From Candidatus Sulfopaludibacter sp. SbA3 (GTDB taxonomy: Bacteria; Acidobacteriota; Terriglobia; Bryobacterales; Bryobacteraceae): 64,000 bases of DNA. The notes beneath the pieces are model-generated. The model made no database searches. It was not told the origin of the DNA and was given only the letters and a program-made list of their open reading frames with translations. Below, piece by piece: positions 16,720-25,616 of this stretch (position 1 is its first letter; each line of letters begins with the position of its first letter). Location of the stretch: the NCBI GenBank assembly GCA_945861625.1, contig CAMAVI010000003.1:1-64000 (forward strand), read 5' to 3'. The translations under genes and the position numbers were made by a program.

Positions 16720-19700
16720 ATGCGAAAGCTCATTCTGTTTGTAGTTCTGTGTATGTTAATCGGCATAGCGTCAGCCTAAACTTTTGGCGAGATTACCGGT
16801 GAGGTTAGGGATCCCAGCGGCGCCGTTGTGCCAGGCGCGGCTGTTGCATCCACCAACACCGCAACCAATGCTTCGCGCAACACTGTAACCAACAACGAAG
16901 GGATCTACAGTTTTCCGGCGCTGAATCCTGGCACCTACCAGGTCAAGGTGGAGTCGGCCGGCTTCTCGCCCACGGTGCGGAGCAATATCGTGTTGCAGGT
17001 GCAGCAAACCGCCCGCGTCGATTTCGCGCTGGCGGTGGGCCAGACCACGCAAACCGTCGAGGTCAGCGCAAACGCCCTCCTGTTGACCACCGAGAACGCG
17101 TCGGTCGGCACGGTCATCGAGCAGAAGAGCATCGTCGATCTGCCCCTGAATGGCCGCAACTTTCTGCAGTTGGTGGCGCTGAGCCCGAACGTGACGTTCG
17201 GATTTCAGGCTCCCGGGCAGAGCCGGCGCCAGGGTGGCTCACGGGCGGAACAGAACATCGCGATTTCCGGCATGCGAGGAACTTGGAATAACTACACGCT
17301 GGACGGCGTCTCCAACACCGATCCGAATTTCAATTTGTATATCCAGCTTCCTTCCGTGGACGCGTTGCAGGAGTTCAAGGTGCAGAGCGGCATTTACCCG
17401 GCTGAGTTCGGCCGCGAAGCCGCCCAAATTAACGTGTCCACGAGATCCGGGACCAATGACTATCACGGAACGCTGTTCGAGTTCCTGCGCAACAGCAAGA
17501 TGGATGCGAAGCCTTACGATTTCATCGGCACGAGTCCCGTAAGGGCCCCGTTCCGCTGGAATCAGTATGGCTTTACTTTGGGGGGACCTGTGTCGGTTCC
17601 GAAACTGTTTAACGGGAAAGACAAGCTCTTCTTCATGTCGAATTTTGAAGGATTCAAGAGCCGCCGGTCGGATCAAGCCCTGTACACAACGGCCCCCGTC
17701 TCGTGGCGGAACGGAGATTTTAGTTCTTACAAGTCTCCTTTATATGATCCGCTCACCCGCACCAACGTCAACGGCGTACTGACGGCAACCCCATTTCCAG
17801 GCAACATTATCCCGAGGAACCGTTTAGACCCGACCTCGCTCAAGTTTCTTGAGTTCTGGCCCGTGCCGAACCTGCCTACCACGGCCGTGAACCAGAATTA
17901 TCAGGGCCCGCAGAGGACCGCCGTCGATAAGGACCAGTTCAATCAGCGTATCGACTTCAATCAAAGCTCGAACTCGCAGTGGTTCGGACGCTTCAGTTGG
18001 ACCGATGAGTTCACTCTCCTGCCGGGGCTTCCACTGAGCGGAAGTACGCTGTACACCAATTCCAAGCAGTACATGGTTTCCAATATCCGGGTCCTGTCGC
18101 CTACCAAGGTGAACGAACTCCGCTTTGGATACACAACCTTATACAACACCAGTTCGCAGGAGCTGGCCGGCAAGCGCAACGTGGTGAAGGAATTGGGGCT
18201 TCCGGTTAACTCAGACGGTTAACTCAGACGACCCGCTCGGTTGGGGCATCCCCGCGATCGGCGGAACCGGCTGGAACCTCGGTTTGAGCGTTTTCGGGAA
18301 CGACAGCAACGGGCCCTTCGTCCTCAACGACAAGATTGCCCAGATCCTCGATAACTTCTCCTGGGTGCACGGCAAGCATTCTCTTCGCTTCGGAGGCGAG
18401 TATCGCTGGGATGTTTTCAACAATGCCGGCAACCAGTTTACCCGCCCGCAATTCACGTTCGACTCCTCCTACACCGCCAATCCGAGTAATCTGGCCGGCG
18501 GCAATTCGGCGGCGGACTTCATGCTGGGTACAATCTCCCGCACGGATTTGGCGATCGGGTCCGCCGCGGGGGACTTCAAATCCAATACCCTGGCGTTTTA
18601 CCTTGACGATACTTATAAAGTCACGCCCAAGTTGACGGTAACTCTCGGTATGCGTTGGGAGATGGTGCAGCCCTGGAAGGATAGTCTGCAGAACGAAGTG
18701 AACTACCAATTCAAGACGGGGCTCCCTTCCGCCGTGAATGTGGATCAGAGTTTGCACCCTGTTCTCGTGCGCACGGGCAGCGGGGATTTTTACGACGGTG
18801 TGCCTTTCCGCTACAACGGACTGCTGACCGCCAGAGACGGACGGCTGGGCGACCGTTTGATGTACACGGACTATAACCTTTTTGCTCCCCGTGTCGGCAT
18901 CGCCTACAGCCCCTCCAAGAATTGGTCCATCCGCACCGGATTTGGCATTTTCTACTCGCAGGAAACCGCCAATTCACGGTTCGATTTGAATCGCGGACTG
19001 TCCGGCCGCGCCAGCCAGGTGCCGAGCCGCCAGGCGGTTCCCACCGTGACCTATGGAAACTTTTTCAATCCCAACATACTGCCTATACGGCTGAACCCTG
19101 GGCTGACTTGGGGTGTCATGCCCGATATCGGAACACCCTACTCGATGATGTATCTGTTCAACATCCAGAGACAGCTCGGCAGCAGCAGCACGCTGGAAAT
19201 CGGCTACAACGGCGTGCAGTCCCGCCATTTGCAGAATCAGAATAATGGCGCGGCCCCGCTTCCTGGCATCACCGCAATTGCGACTCGCAACCCCTTCCCG
19301 GAAATCCCGGCCGGCATCGAATTGACCGAAGGTACGGGGAGATCCAGCTACAATGGCCTGGGAATCAAGTTGAACCAGCGCTTCAAGTCGGGTTTGACCA
19401 CGCTGGTCAGCTACACGTATTCCAAAGCGCTGGATGATGGCAGTTCTATCCGGGGCACCACCTTGATCAACTCCAACTCCGCCGATATGTACCCCCAGGA
19501 CGCCCGCTGCCGGCGCTGTGAAAAAGGTGCTTCCGCCTTTAACACACCGTCCCGCTTCGTGAGCTCGATTCTCTACGATCTACCGGTCGGGAAAGGCAAG
19601 AGCTTTCTCAACCGGAGCGGAGTCGTGAACCATGTGCTGGGTGGATGGCAGATCAGTTCGATCTTCACCGCCCAAAGTGGCCGCCCGCTTTACGCGTATG

Positions 19701-20140
19701 CGGGCTGGGACGCTGCCGGCCAAATTATTGGCGGAAACTGGAATCGTTTGGATGTGACGGGCGCCGATCCCTATCTGCCCTCGGACAAGCGAAGCGCCAA
19801 CCAGTGGCTGAACCTTGGCGCTTTTCGAAATCTGAAACCGGGAACCTACGGCAACCTGGGACGCAACGCTCTGACCGGTCCCTCGGTGTGGAACCTGGAC
19901 TTCTCGGCGATCAAGAACTTTGCGATCACCGAGAGGCAAAACCTGCAGTTCCGCTTTGAAACGTTCAATACTATGAACCATCCCGCGCTGGGCAGCCCTA
20001 TCACCAACTGGGGCGGCAATAGCGCGACACCGGCGGCCAACTTCGGCCAGATCCGCGACACGATCACCGGCAACGCACCCACCCGCGGAACCGCCTACGA
20101 CATGCGCCAGTTGCAGTTCGCGCTGAAGTATATTTTCTGA
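16720..20140 (+). pseudogene. Oar-type TonB-dependent receptor, interrupted by a stop codon and a frameshift
   Basis: The frame starts at ATG 16720 with a perfect ribosome site and a signal peptide (MRKLILFVVLCMLIGIASA), then hits TAA at 16777-16779, exactly where such receptors have the first mature Gln (CAA to TAA is one change). The same frame continues with a carboxypeptidase-regulatory domain (FGEITGEVRDPSGA), a plug domain and the barrel. A second lesion, a 13-bp tandem duplication at 18204-18229, shifts the frame and stops it at 18220-18222; deleting one copy joins it perfectly to the rest (18230-20140), which ends in a normal barrel terminus (FALKYIF). The repaired protein would have about 1,130 residues. 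Otherwise the sequence looks well preserved, so the lesions are recent, reversible, or sequencing errors. Confidence 0.88.
18204..18229 (+). repeat. 13-bp tandem duplication
   Basis: Two adjacent identical copies of GGTTAACTCAGAC (18204-18216 and 18217-18229). One copy is foreign to the receptor frame and causes the frameshift. Confidence 0.95.
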
Positions 20141-20195
20141 TCACGAATCGCGCAGGGGGGTGAGAGCAATGCGTGAGAGCAAGACGGCTGGGCGG

Positions 20196-20224
20196 AAGGC
20201 GGAACGGAGTGGTATCCGCCTTTT
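20196..20224 (+). terminator. Rho-independent terminator after the receptor
   Basis: Inverted repeat AAGGCGGA / TCCGCCTT (8 bp stem, 11-base loop) running into TTTT. It ends the receptor transcript before hicB. Confidence 0.6.
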
Positions 20225-20249
20225 ACCCACTATTTTTGAACACACCTGC

Positions 20250-20255
20250 TACGAT
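20250..20255 (+). promoter_or_regulatory. Candidate -10 element for hicB
   Basis: TACGAT 6 bases before the ATG at 20262. The intervening TGAGGT could instead act as a weak ribosome site. Confidence 0.3.
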
Positions 20256-20261
20256 TGAGGT

Positions 20262-20477
20262 ATGCCCCGTCTGAAACTCACGGCCGTCTTTGTGAAGACG
20301 CCTCAGGGGTACGCCGGTTTCGTGGAGGAACTGCCAGGCGCTAACACCCAGGGAGATACACTGGAGGAAGTCCGGGAGAATCTAAAGGAAGCTGTGCAGT
20401 TAGTCCTGGAAGCAAATCGCGCCCTTGCCGAGGAGTCGATTGCCGGGGCGGATGTCATCCGGGAAGTGTTCGCGTAG
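20262..20477 (+). CDS. hicB: HicB-type antitoxin
   Basis: 71 residues of the HicB/UPF0150 fold: LTAVFVKTPQGYAGFVEELPGANTQGDTLEEVRENLKEA is the standard beta-hairpin with the G-x-T-L-E-E-A/V helix. HicB neutralises the HicA mRNA interferase and often represses the operon. This copy has no extra C-terminal DNA-binding domain, as in short HicB proteins. Its partner lies just downstream on the opposite strand, convergent with 12 bases between the stops. That layout is unusual, since hicA and hicB are normally co-directional and overlapping. Confidence 0.85.
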   Translation: MPRLKLTAVFVKTPQGYAGFVEELPGANTQGDTLEEVRENLKEAVQLVLEANRALAEESIAGADVIREVFA

Positions 20478-20489
20478 CGGAGCCGAACG

Positions 20490-20678
20490 TCATTTCGGCC
20501 TTGGCACCCGGAGATCGTCACAGATCTTACACGCAGTGAAATCATTGACTTCGCGATGGCATGGCACAGCCGATACATTCCGGTTGCGGCGATTGACGTA
20601 GACGCTGTGATTGCCGCCTTCTCTCAGCAATTCGCAGCCGGACTTCTCAAGGTGGCGAGTTAGATCTGTGCGCTTCAC
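20490..20678 (-). CDS. hicA: HicA-type toxin (mRNA interferase)
   Basis: 62 residues: KRTDLTRHLEKSGCELLREGGNHSVYVN matches the HicA double-stranded-RNA-binding-like fold, with the catalytic histidine at H24 (GGNHS), and the C-terminal half has the usual AVPCHREVNDFTACKIC...L pattern ending in a VPRPK tail. HicA cleaves mRNA and tmRNA. The full family length is present and the active residue is intact. It is convergent with hicB, so the two cannot share one promoter; either an inversion separated them or control differs from the standard module. Confidence 0.85.
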   Translation of the reverse strand: MKRTDLTRHLEKSGCELLREGGNHSVYVNRRNRNVSAVPCHREVNDFTACKICDDLRVPRPK

Positions 20679-20900
20679 GAAACTCCAGCCTACGATCTTG
20701 ACGGAAACAATTCAATCGCAAGATGTTGTATGGCCTGGATGGATTTCCGGAAGGACAAACAATAACTTGTGGAGGCAGCAAGCGAAGCGGATCCTCGTTT
20801 GGGACTGATTTGTAGTACACTGAAGATTCTAACCTTGTTCCTCGCGGCGTACCGTGGAGGACCATACAAGAACCAAGAGTTTTAGAGGAAGAGAATCAGT

Positions 20901-21206
20901 ATGTACGCAGTGATTGAAACAGGCGGGAAGCAATACCGGGTAACCCCGGGCGAAGCGGTGCAGATCGAGACCCTTCCGGGCGAAATCGGCGCGCAGGTGG
21001 AATTCAACCGCGTGCTGGCCGTGATTGATGGCGACAACGTGAAAGCCGGGTCCGCCGCCGAAGGCGCCGTGGTTCGCGGCACCATCACCGAGCATGACCG
21101 CGACAAGAAGACCCTGGTCTTCAAGTTCAAGCGCAAGAAGCAGTATAAGCGCACCATCGGCCATCGCCAGAATTTCACGCGCGTGCAGATCAACGAGATC
21201 GCCTAG
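20901..21206 (+). CDS. rplU: 50S ribosomal protein L21
   Basis: 101 residues: MYAVIETGGKQYRV at the N-terminus and the KRKKQYKRTIGHRQ...V.I C-terminal basic segment are diagnostic of bL21, which binds 23S rRNA in the large subunit. RBS GAGGAAGAG before the ATG. It begins the conserved rplU-rpmA-obgE cluster. The 220 bases between hicA and rplU hold the leader; TACACT at 20816-20821 is a possible -10 but has no convincing -35. Confidence 0.97.
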   Translation: MYAVIETGGKQYRVTPGEAVQIETLPGEIGAQVEFNRVLAVIDGDNVKAGSAAEGAVVRGTITEHDRDKKTLVFKFKRKKQYKRTIGHRQNFTRVQINEIA

Positions 21207-21215
21207 GAGTCACTC

Positions 21216-21473
21216 ATGGCACATAAAAAAGGATTAGGCAGTTCTAAAAACGGACGCGACTCGAATGCGCAGCGGCTGGGCATAAAGGTATTCGGTGGCC
21301 AGTTCGTGCCGGGTGGTTCCATTATTGTCCGCCAGCGTGGCACCAAGATCAAACCCGGAATCAATGTGGGCCTCGGCAAGGACGACACGCTGTTTGCCAA
21401 AGTCACAGGCACGGTGAATTTCCGGGATCGTGGCCGCATGGGAAAGTTCGTCAACGTCGAAGCTGCCGAATAA
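21216..21473 (+). CDS. rpmA: 50S ribosomal protein L27
   Basis: 85 residues beginning [16 protein letters not shown], the standard bL27 N-terminus that reaches the peptidyl-transferase centre; it has no cleavable Firmicute-type extension. RBS TAGGAG 6 bases upstream. It is 9 bases after rplU and 45 before obgE, as in most bacteria. Confidence 0.97.
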   Translation: MAHKKGLGSSKNGRDSNAQRLGIKVFGGQFVPGGSIIVRQRGTKIKPGINVGLGKDDTLFAKVTGTVNFRDRGRMGKFVNVEAAE

Positions 21474-21518
21474 CGCACGCTCTTTCTCGCGCCCCATCCC
21501 ATTTGCGCGAGGCTTCCA

Positions 21519-22532
21519 GTGTTCATAGACGAAGTTAATATCCTTGTCAAAGCCGGCGACGGCGGTAACGGCTGCATGGCTTTCCGCCGGGAGAAGTTTG
21601 TCCCGCGCGGCGGCCCTAGCGGCGGCGACGGCGGACACGGCGGCGATGTGGTGATGGTGGCCAGCCAGCACCACAACACTCTGCTCCATTTTCGCTACAA
21701 CCCCGAGCACAAAGGCGAGCGCGGACGTCACGGCGAGGGCAGCTCCAAGACAGGGCGCGATGGATCTTCCAAGGAAATTTCCACGCCGATCGGAACCGTG
21801 ATTTACGACATCGACACCGGCGCTTTGCTTCACGACTTCACCACTCCCGGCGATCGCTTTATCATTGCCAAGGGTGGACGAGGCGGGCGGGGCAATGCGC
21901 GCTTCGCCACTTCCACGCACCAGGCCCCCACGGAACATGAAGACGGCAAGCCGGGTGAACTGAAGCGCCTGCATCTGGAACTGAAGCTTCTCGCCGATGT
22001 GGGTCTCGTAGGTTTTCCGAATGCCGGGAAGTCAACGCTGATCTCGCGAATCTCCGCCGCGAAGCCGAAGATCGCGGATTATCCCTTCACCACTCTCGAA
22101 CCGAACCTCGGCGTGGTCAAAGCCGATGACGACCATTCGTTTGTGGTTGCCGATATTCCGGGCTTGATTGAGGGCGCGCACGAAGGCCACGGCCTGGGCA
22201 TCCAGTTTCTCCGGCATGTTGAGCGCACCCACCTGCTGGCGCATCTGGTGGATATCTCCGATACCGGGCGCGACCCCGCGCACGATTTCGAAGTGATCCT
22301 CAAGGAGCTTGCCAGCTTTTCACCAGAGCTCGCCAAGAAGCCGATGATTGTGGTGGCGACCAAGCTCGATGCCGCGCAAGACCCCGCGCGTATGAAAGCG
22401 GTTCAGAAGCTGGCCAAGAAGCACAAGATGCCGTTCTTCAAGATATCCAGCGCGACTGGGGAAGGTCTAACCGAACTGAAGCGCGCCATGGCCGAGCACG
22501 TGTTCGCGCCCGCCGCTCTCTCCGAAAACTAG
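21519..22532 (+). CDS. obgE: GTPase Obg/CgtA
   Basis: 337 residues, GTG start. Residues 1-158 form the glycine-rich Obg domain ([19 protein letters not shown], then [12 protein letters not shown]). The G domain follows, with P-loop GFPNAGKS at 165-172, switch and G3 [16 protein letters not shown], and a TKLD G4. The roughly 50-residue C-terminal extension of the E. coli protein is absent, as in many phyla. Obg is an essential GTPase in 50S assembly and stress signalling. Its TAG stop shares the palindrome CTAG with the stop of the convergent infC. Confidence 0.96.
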   Translation: MFIDEVNILVKAGDGGNGCMAFRREKFVPRGGPSGGDGGHGGDVVMVASQHHNTLLHFRYNPEHKGERGRHGEGSSKTGRDGSSKEISTPIGTVIYDIDTGALLHDFTTPGDRFIIAKGGRGGRGNARFATSTHQAPTEHEDGKPGELKRLHLELKLLADVGLVGFPNAGKSTLISRISAAKPKIADYPFTTLEPNLGVVKADDDHSFVVADIPGLIEGAHEGHGLGIQFLRHVERTHLLAHLVDISDTGRDPAHDFEVILKELASFSPELAKKPMIVVATKLDAAQDPARMKAVQKLAKKHKMPFFKISSATGEGLTELKRAMAEHVFAPAALSEN

Positions 22533-23131
22533 TTGGATGCCTGCGCAGGCGGTGGCGCCTTGGGCTTCTCGGCCTTTTCTTTCGCCGGAGGAGCCACCTT
22601 GTTCGGACTGATCATCACGTGCGCGTTGCGGCCTTCCAGCCGAGGTTGACTTTCCACGCTTCCGTGTTGTGTCAGATCTTCGGCAAACCGCAGCAGCAGT
22701 TTACGCCCCAAGTCAGTGTGCGCGATTTCACGTCCCCGGAACTGCACAATGGCCTTCACGCGATTGCCTTCCTGCAGGAAGCGGATAGCGTGGTTTTTCT
22801 TGAAGTCGTAGTCGTGATCGTCGGTGTTGGGGCGGAACTTCAACTCCTTCACCTGGATGATGTGCTGTTTCCTCTTGGCCTCGTGCTGCTTCTTCTTGTT
22901 CTCGTATTGCCATTGGCCGTAGTCCATGGCCTTGGCCACGGGCGGTTCGGCTGTGGGAGCAATGAGGATCAAATCGAGCCCCAAGTCCTGGGCCTTTCGT
23001 ATGGCAGCGGGAGTCGGCATAACCTCGACGGACCCGTCGGGGAACACGGCGCGTACTTCGCGCGCGCGAATGGCTTCGTTAACGTTTTCTCTTATTCTCG
23101 GCCGGCGGGGAGGGAATCTGCTGGGAATCAT
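22529..23131 (-). CDS. infC: Translation initiation factor IF-3
   Basis: 200 residues from ATG 23131. IF3-N domain: [18 protein letters not shown]; linker and IF3-C domain: [26 protein letters not shown] and [14 protein letters not shown]. The C-terminal tail after ISPN is Lys/Ala/Pro-rich. The frame is open 45 codons further upstream, but those residues do not look like IF-3. IF-3 prevents premature subunit joining and checks start codons. The usual downstream genes rpmI and rplT are not here; the gene instead runs into obgE. Confidence 0.95.
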   Translation of the reverse strand: MIPSRFPPRRPRIRENVNEAIRAREVRAVFPDGSVEVMPTPAAIRKAQDLGLDLILIAPTAEPPVAKAMDYGQWQYENKKKQHEAKRKQHIIQVKELKFRPNTDDHDYDFKKNHAIRFLQEGNRVKAIVQFRGREIAHTDLGRKLLLRFAEDLTQHGSVESQPRLEGRNAHVMISPNKVAPPAKEKAEKPKAPPPAQASN

Positions 23132-23240
23132 CGAGCGCCGATACCACCGGGGAGCGAGAGCGTCATCATATGACCAAATAGTAGCAGAATTTCCGGCATG
23201 CCAAGTGGGTGTATTGATCTGTAACCCTCTGTGGTTTATG

Positions 23241-23256
23241 CCCCACCCGTGTGGGG
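23241..23256. promoter_or_regulatory. Perfect inverted repeat just before a promoter
   Basis: CCCCAC-CCGT-GTGGGG, 6-bp arms, ending one base before the TTGACG -35 of the 23365 gene. It could be an operator or a short hairpin ending transcription from the other side. Confidence 0.4.
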
Positions 23257-23257
23257 C

Positions 23258-23286
23258 TTGACGCAAGTGGCTGGATTCTGGATAAT
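23258..23286 (+). promoter_or_regulatory. Strong sigma-70-type promoter
   Basis: TTGACG (23258-23263), 17-base spacer, GATAAT (23281-23286). It faces the secreted CxxCH protein gene and leaves a leader of about 70 bases. Confidence 0.65.
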
Positions 23287-23364
23287 GTTGTCCAGTTATA
23301 GATCAGCAGGTTAGGAGTATGGCCGTGATGGGCTTTGGATTGCTCGAATGGCGGCGGGGAATTT

Positions 23365-24669
23365 ATGACAAGACAAATTAGGCCGTTGGCAAGCGCGATC
23401 CTGATCTTGACCGGATGTGTCCGGCTTCTGGGCCAGGCCGACGATAACGCCACGTACCCGTATGTTCCGTTTGACCATCGGGCGATCCACTACGACGCAG
23501 CCCCTGGCACCGACCCCGTGGGCTTACTGGAGAAGAAGTTGCAATCCGGACAGGCCAAGCTCGAGTTCGATCCCAAGTTTGGCTACCTGCCGAGCGTTCT
23601 CAAGAATCTTGGCATCAATGTTGACTCCCAAGTGCTGGTCTTTTCCAAGACCAGTTTTCAGTCTCCGCGTATCTCGCCGGCCACTCCGCGGGCGTTGTAT
23701 TTCAATGACACGGTGTCGGTCGGTACCGTGCAACGCGGAGACGTATTGGAGTTCGTATCGCTCGACCGCAATCAGGCGATCCAATTTTACTCGCTGGATG
23801 TCCGCAAAAACGACAAGCCCAGCTTCCTGCGCCGGACCACGGAGTGCCTGAATTGCCACCTGAGTACGGGTACGCTGAATATTCCTGGTCTGCTGATCGC
23901 CTCTTCTTATACGTCCGCCGATGGAACGCCCGCCTTCCGGGGCGCGCAGGATATCACCGATCACCGGACGCCGATCGAAAACCGCTGGGGTGGCTGGTAT
24001 GTGACGGGCAATGCCGGCCAGACGCTCACGCGCGGCAACGCGATTTCCATTGACTCGCGGCACCCTACGGTGCTCGATCAACGCGATAGCAATCTGGCGA
24101 GCCTGGAGAAGAAGTTCGATACGTCGCATTACTTGGCGGGAACCAGCGATGTAGTTGCCCTCATGACTTACGAACACCAGACTCGCATGACCGACCTCCT
24201 GGTCCGGCTGGATTGGGAGACCCGGCTGGCCGCGGCGGATAACAAGACGGCCCAGTTCCAGGATCGCTTCAAGTTTCTGGTGGACGAAGTGGCGGCGTAC
24301 ATGTTGTTTGCCGACGAAGCCAAGATCCGCTATCCGATTACGGGCATTTCGACCTTCACCAGGACGTTTCCGGAGCGCGGGCCTCGCGATAAGAAGGGCC
24401 GCACGGTTCGCGAGTTCGATCTGAAAACCCGGATGTTCCGCTATCCAATGAGCTACTTCATCTACAGCGAAGCGTTTGACAATCTGCCGGGCGTGGCCAA
24501 GGATGCCCTCTATCGCCGGCTCCATGACGTGCTCTCCGGCAAGGAACACGGCGCGCGCTATGCGAAACTCTCGGCGGAGGATCGCTCCGCGATTCTGGAG
24601 ATCCTGCGCGACACCAAACGCGGGCTGCCGCCCTACTACATGGCAGCCGCGGCGGGCGGCGGCAGATAA
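23365..24669 (+). CDS. Secreted protein with one c-type haem motif (CLNCH)
   Basis: 434 residues from the ATG at 23365, preceded by GGCGGGG; the frame extends ten codons upstream without a site. The N-terminal hydrophobic segment (ASAILILTGCVRLLG) ends near a cysteine and may be a signal or lipoprotein signal peptide. One CxxCH motif, CLNCH, lies in the first half (RRTTECLNCHLSTGT), followed by DITDHRTPIENRWGGWYVTG, a segment I associate with exported acidobacterial and planctomycete proteins. No axial methionine can be assigned. It may be a monohaem cytochrome-like electron carrier or sensor. The function is not known. Confidence 0.75.
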   Translation: MTRQIRPLASAILILTGCVRLLGQADDNATYPYVPFDHRAIHYDAAPGTDPVGLLEKKLQSGQAKLEFDPKFGYLPSVLKNLGINVDSQVLVFSKTSFQSPRISPATPRALYFNDTVSVGTVQRGDVLEFVSLDRNQAIQFYSLDVRKNDKPSFLRRTTECLNCHLSTGTLNIPGLLIASSYTSADGTPAFRGAQDITDHRTPIENRWGGWYVTGNAGQTLTRGNAISIDSRHPTVLDQRDSNLASLEKKFDTSHYLAGTSDVVALMTYEHQTRMTDLLVRLDWETRLAAADNKTAQFQDRFKFLVDEVAAYMLFADEAKIRYPITGISTFTRTFPERGPRDKKGRTVREFDLKTRMFRYPMSYFIYSEAFDNLPGVAKDALYRRLHDVLSGKEHGARYAKLSAEDRSAILEILRDTKRGLPPYYMAAAAGGGR

Positions 24670-24718
24670 CGTCATCGCGATGGGCCGCGGCGGGCCGTTT
24701 GCTAAGATGGTCCGCAGA

Positions 24719-25615
24719 ATGACGATCCGTATCCTAAAGACGGGCGCTCTCGCGCTATTCATTTCGGCAACTCTGGCGGCTGCTGACAGCAAGTATCAAA
24801 CCGTCGAAAACTGGGCTCAGTTCCCATCGGGAATGACCAAGTGGGGCGCGGCCACCGGCGTGGAAGTAGACGCGCACGATAATGTCTATGTCTTCCAGCG
24901 CAACCCGGCCATGCCGGTGGTGGTCTTTGACCGCGACGGGAAGTTTCTGCGCTCCTGGGCCCAGGACATCAAGTTCGGGCAGACCCACTTCCTGCGTGTC
25001 GATCGCTTCGGCAACATCTGGCTCACCGATCGCGGCGATATGCAGGCGTTCAAATTCACGCCCGAGGGAAAGCTGCTGCTGACCATTGGCAAGAAAGGGG
25101 TGAAGGGCGACAACAATTCGCGGGACGCCTTCAACGGCATGGCGGACGTGGCTGTGGCCAAGAACGGTAGTTTCTTTATTGCCGACGGTGAGGGCCCCAA
25201 TACGCGCGTCGTCAAGTTCGACAAGGACGGCAAGTTCATCAAGTGGTGGGGCGGCAAAGGGAAAGAGCCGGGCCAGTTCGACCAGCCGCACAGCATCGCC
25301 ATCGATTCCAAGGGTCTCATTTACGTCGGAGACCGCTCTAACGACCGCATCCAAATTTTCGACCAAAACGGCAAATTCATCAAGCAGTGGACCAACTTCG
25401 GTACTCCCTGGGGAGTGTTCATCAAGGGCAATAAGTTCTATGCCGTGGACGGCACCAAAAACAATTGCCTCTACATCGCCAACCTGAAGGACGGCAAGAT
25501 CCTGGAGAAAATCGAAGGTCTGAACAACGCGACCGCGGTCACCGTCGATTCCAAAGGCGCCATCTATTTGGGCGAAGTGAACGGTACCAACGTCCGCAAA
25601 ATGGTGAAGAGGTAA
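24719..25615 (+). CDS. Secreted NHL-repeat beta-propeller protein
   Basis: 298 residues from ATG 24719. The signal peptide is MTIRILKTGALALFISATLAAA. The rest is a set of NHL repeats: GVEVDAHDNVYVFQR, VFDRDGKFLRSW, HFLRVDRFGNIWLTD, HSIAIDSKGLIYVGDRSNDRIQIFD and VTVDSKGAIYLGE, giving a six-bladed propeller. Relatives include the lyase domain of peptidylglycine alpha-amidating enzyme, but the fold alone does not show enzyme activity. A -10-like TAAGAT at 24703-24708 overlaps an alternative ATG at 24707, so 24719 is preferred. Only one base separates its stop from gatB. Confidence 0.82.
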   Translation: MTIRILKTGALALFISATLAAADSKYQTVENWAQFPSGMTKWGAATGVEVDAHDNVYVFQRNPAMPVVVFDRDGKFLRSWAQDIKFGQTHFLRVDRFGNIWLTDRGDMQAFKFTPEGKLLLTIGKKGVKGDNNSRDAFNGMADVAVAKNGSFFIADGEGPNTRVVKFDKDGKFIKWWGGKGKEPGQFDQPHSIAIDSKGLIYVGDRSNDRIQIFDQNGKFIKQWTNFGTPWGVFIKGNKFYAVDGTKNNCLYIANLKDGKILEKIEGLNNATAVTVDSKGAIYLGEVNGTNVRKMVKR

Positions 25616-25616
25616 C

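Noticed and set aside
15162..16766. 534-residue minus-strand frame opposite the esterase
   Set aside because: High-G+C antisense shadow; the plus strand has a signal peptide and the catalytic triad of a hydrolase, the minus strand has no recognisable domain or ribosome site.
23524..24792. 422-residue minus-strand frame opposite the CLNCH protein
   Set aside because: Antisense shadow of a well-supported exported protein; Arg-rich composition typical of shadows.
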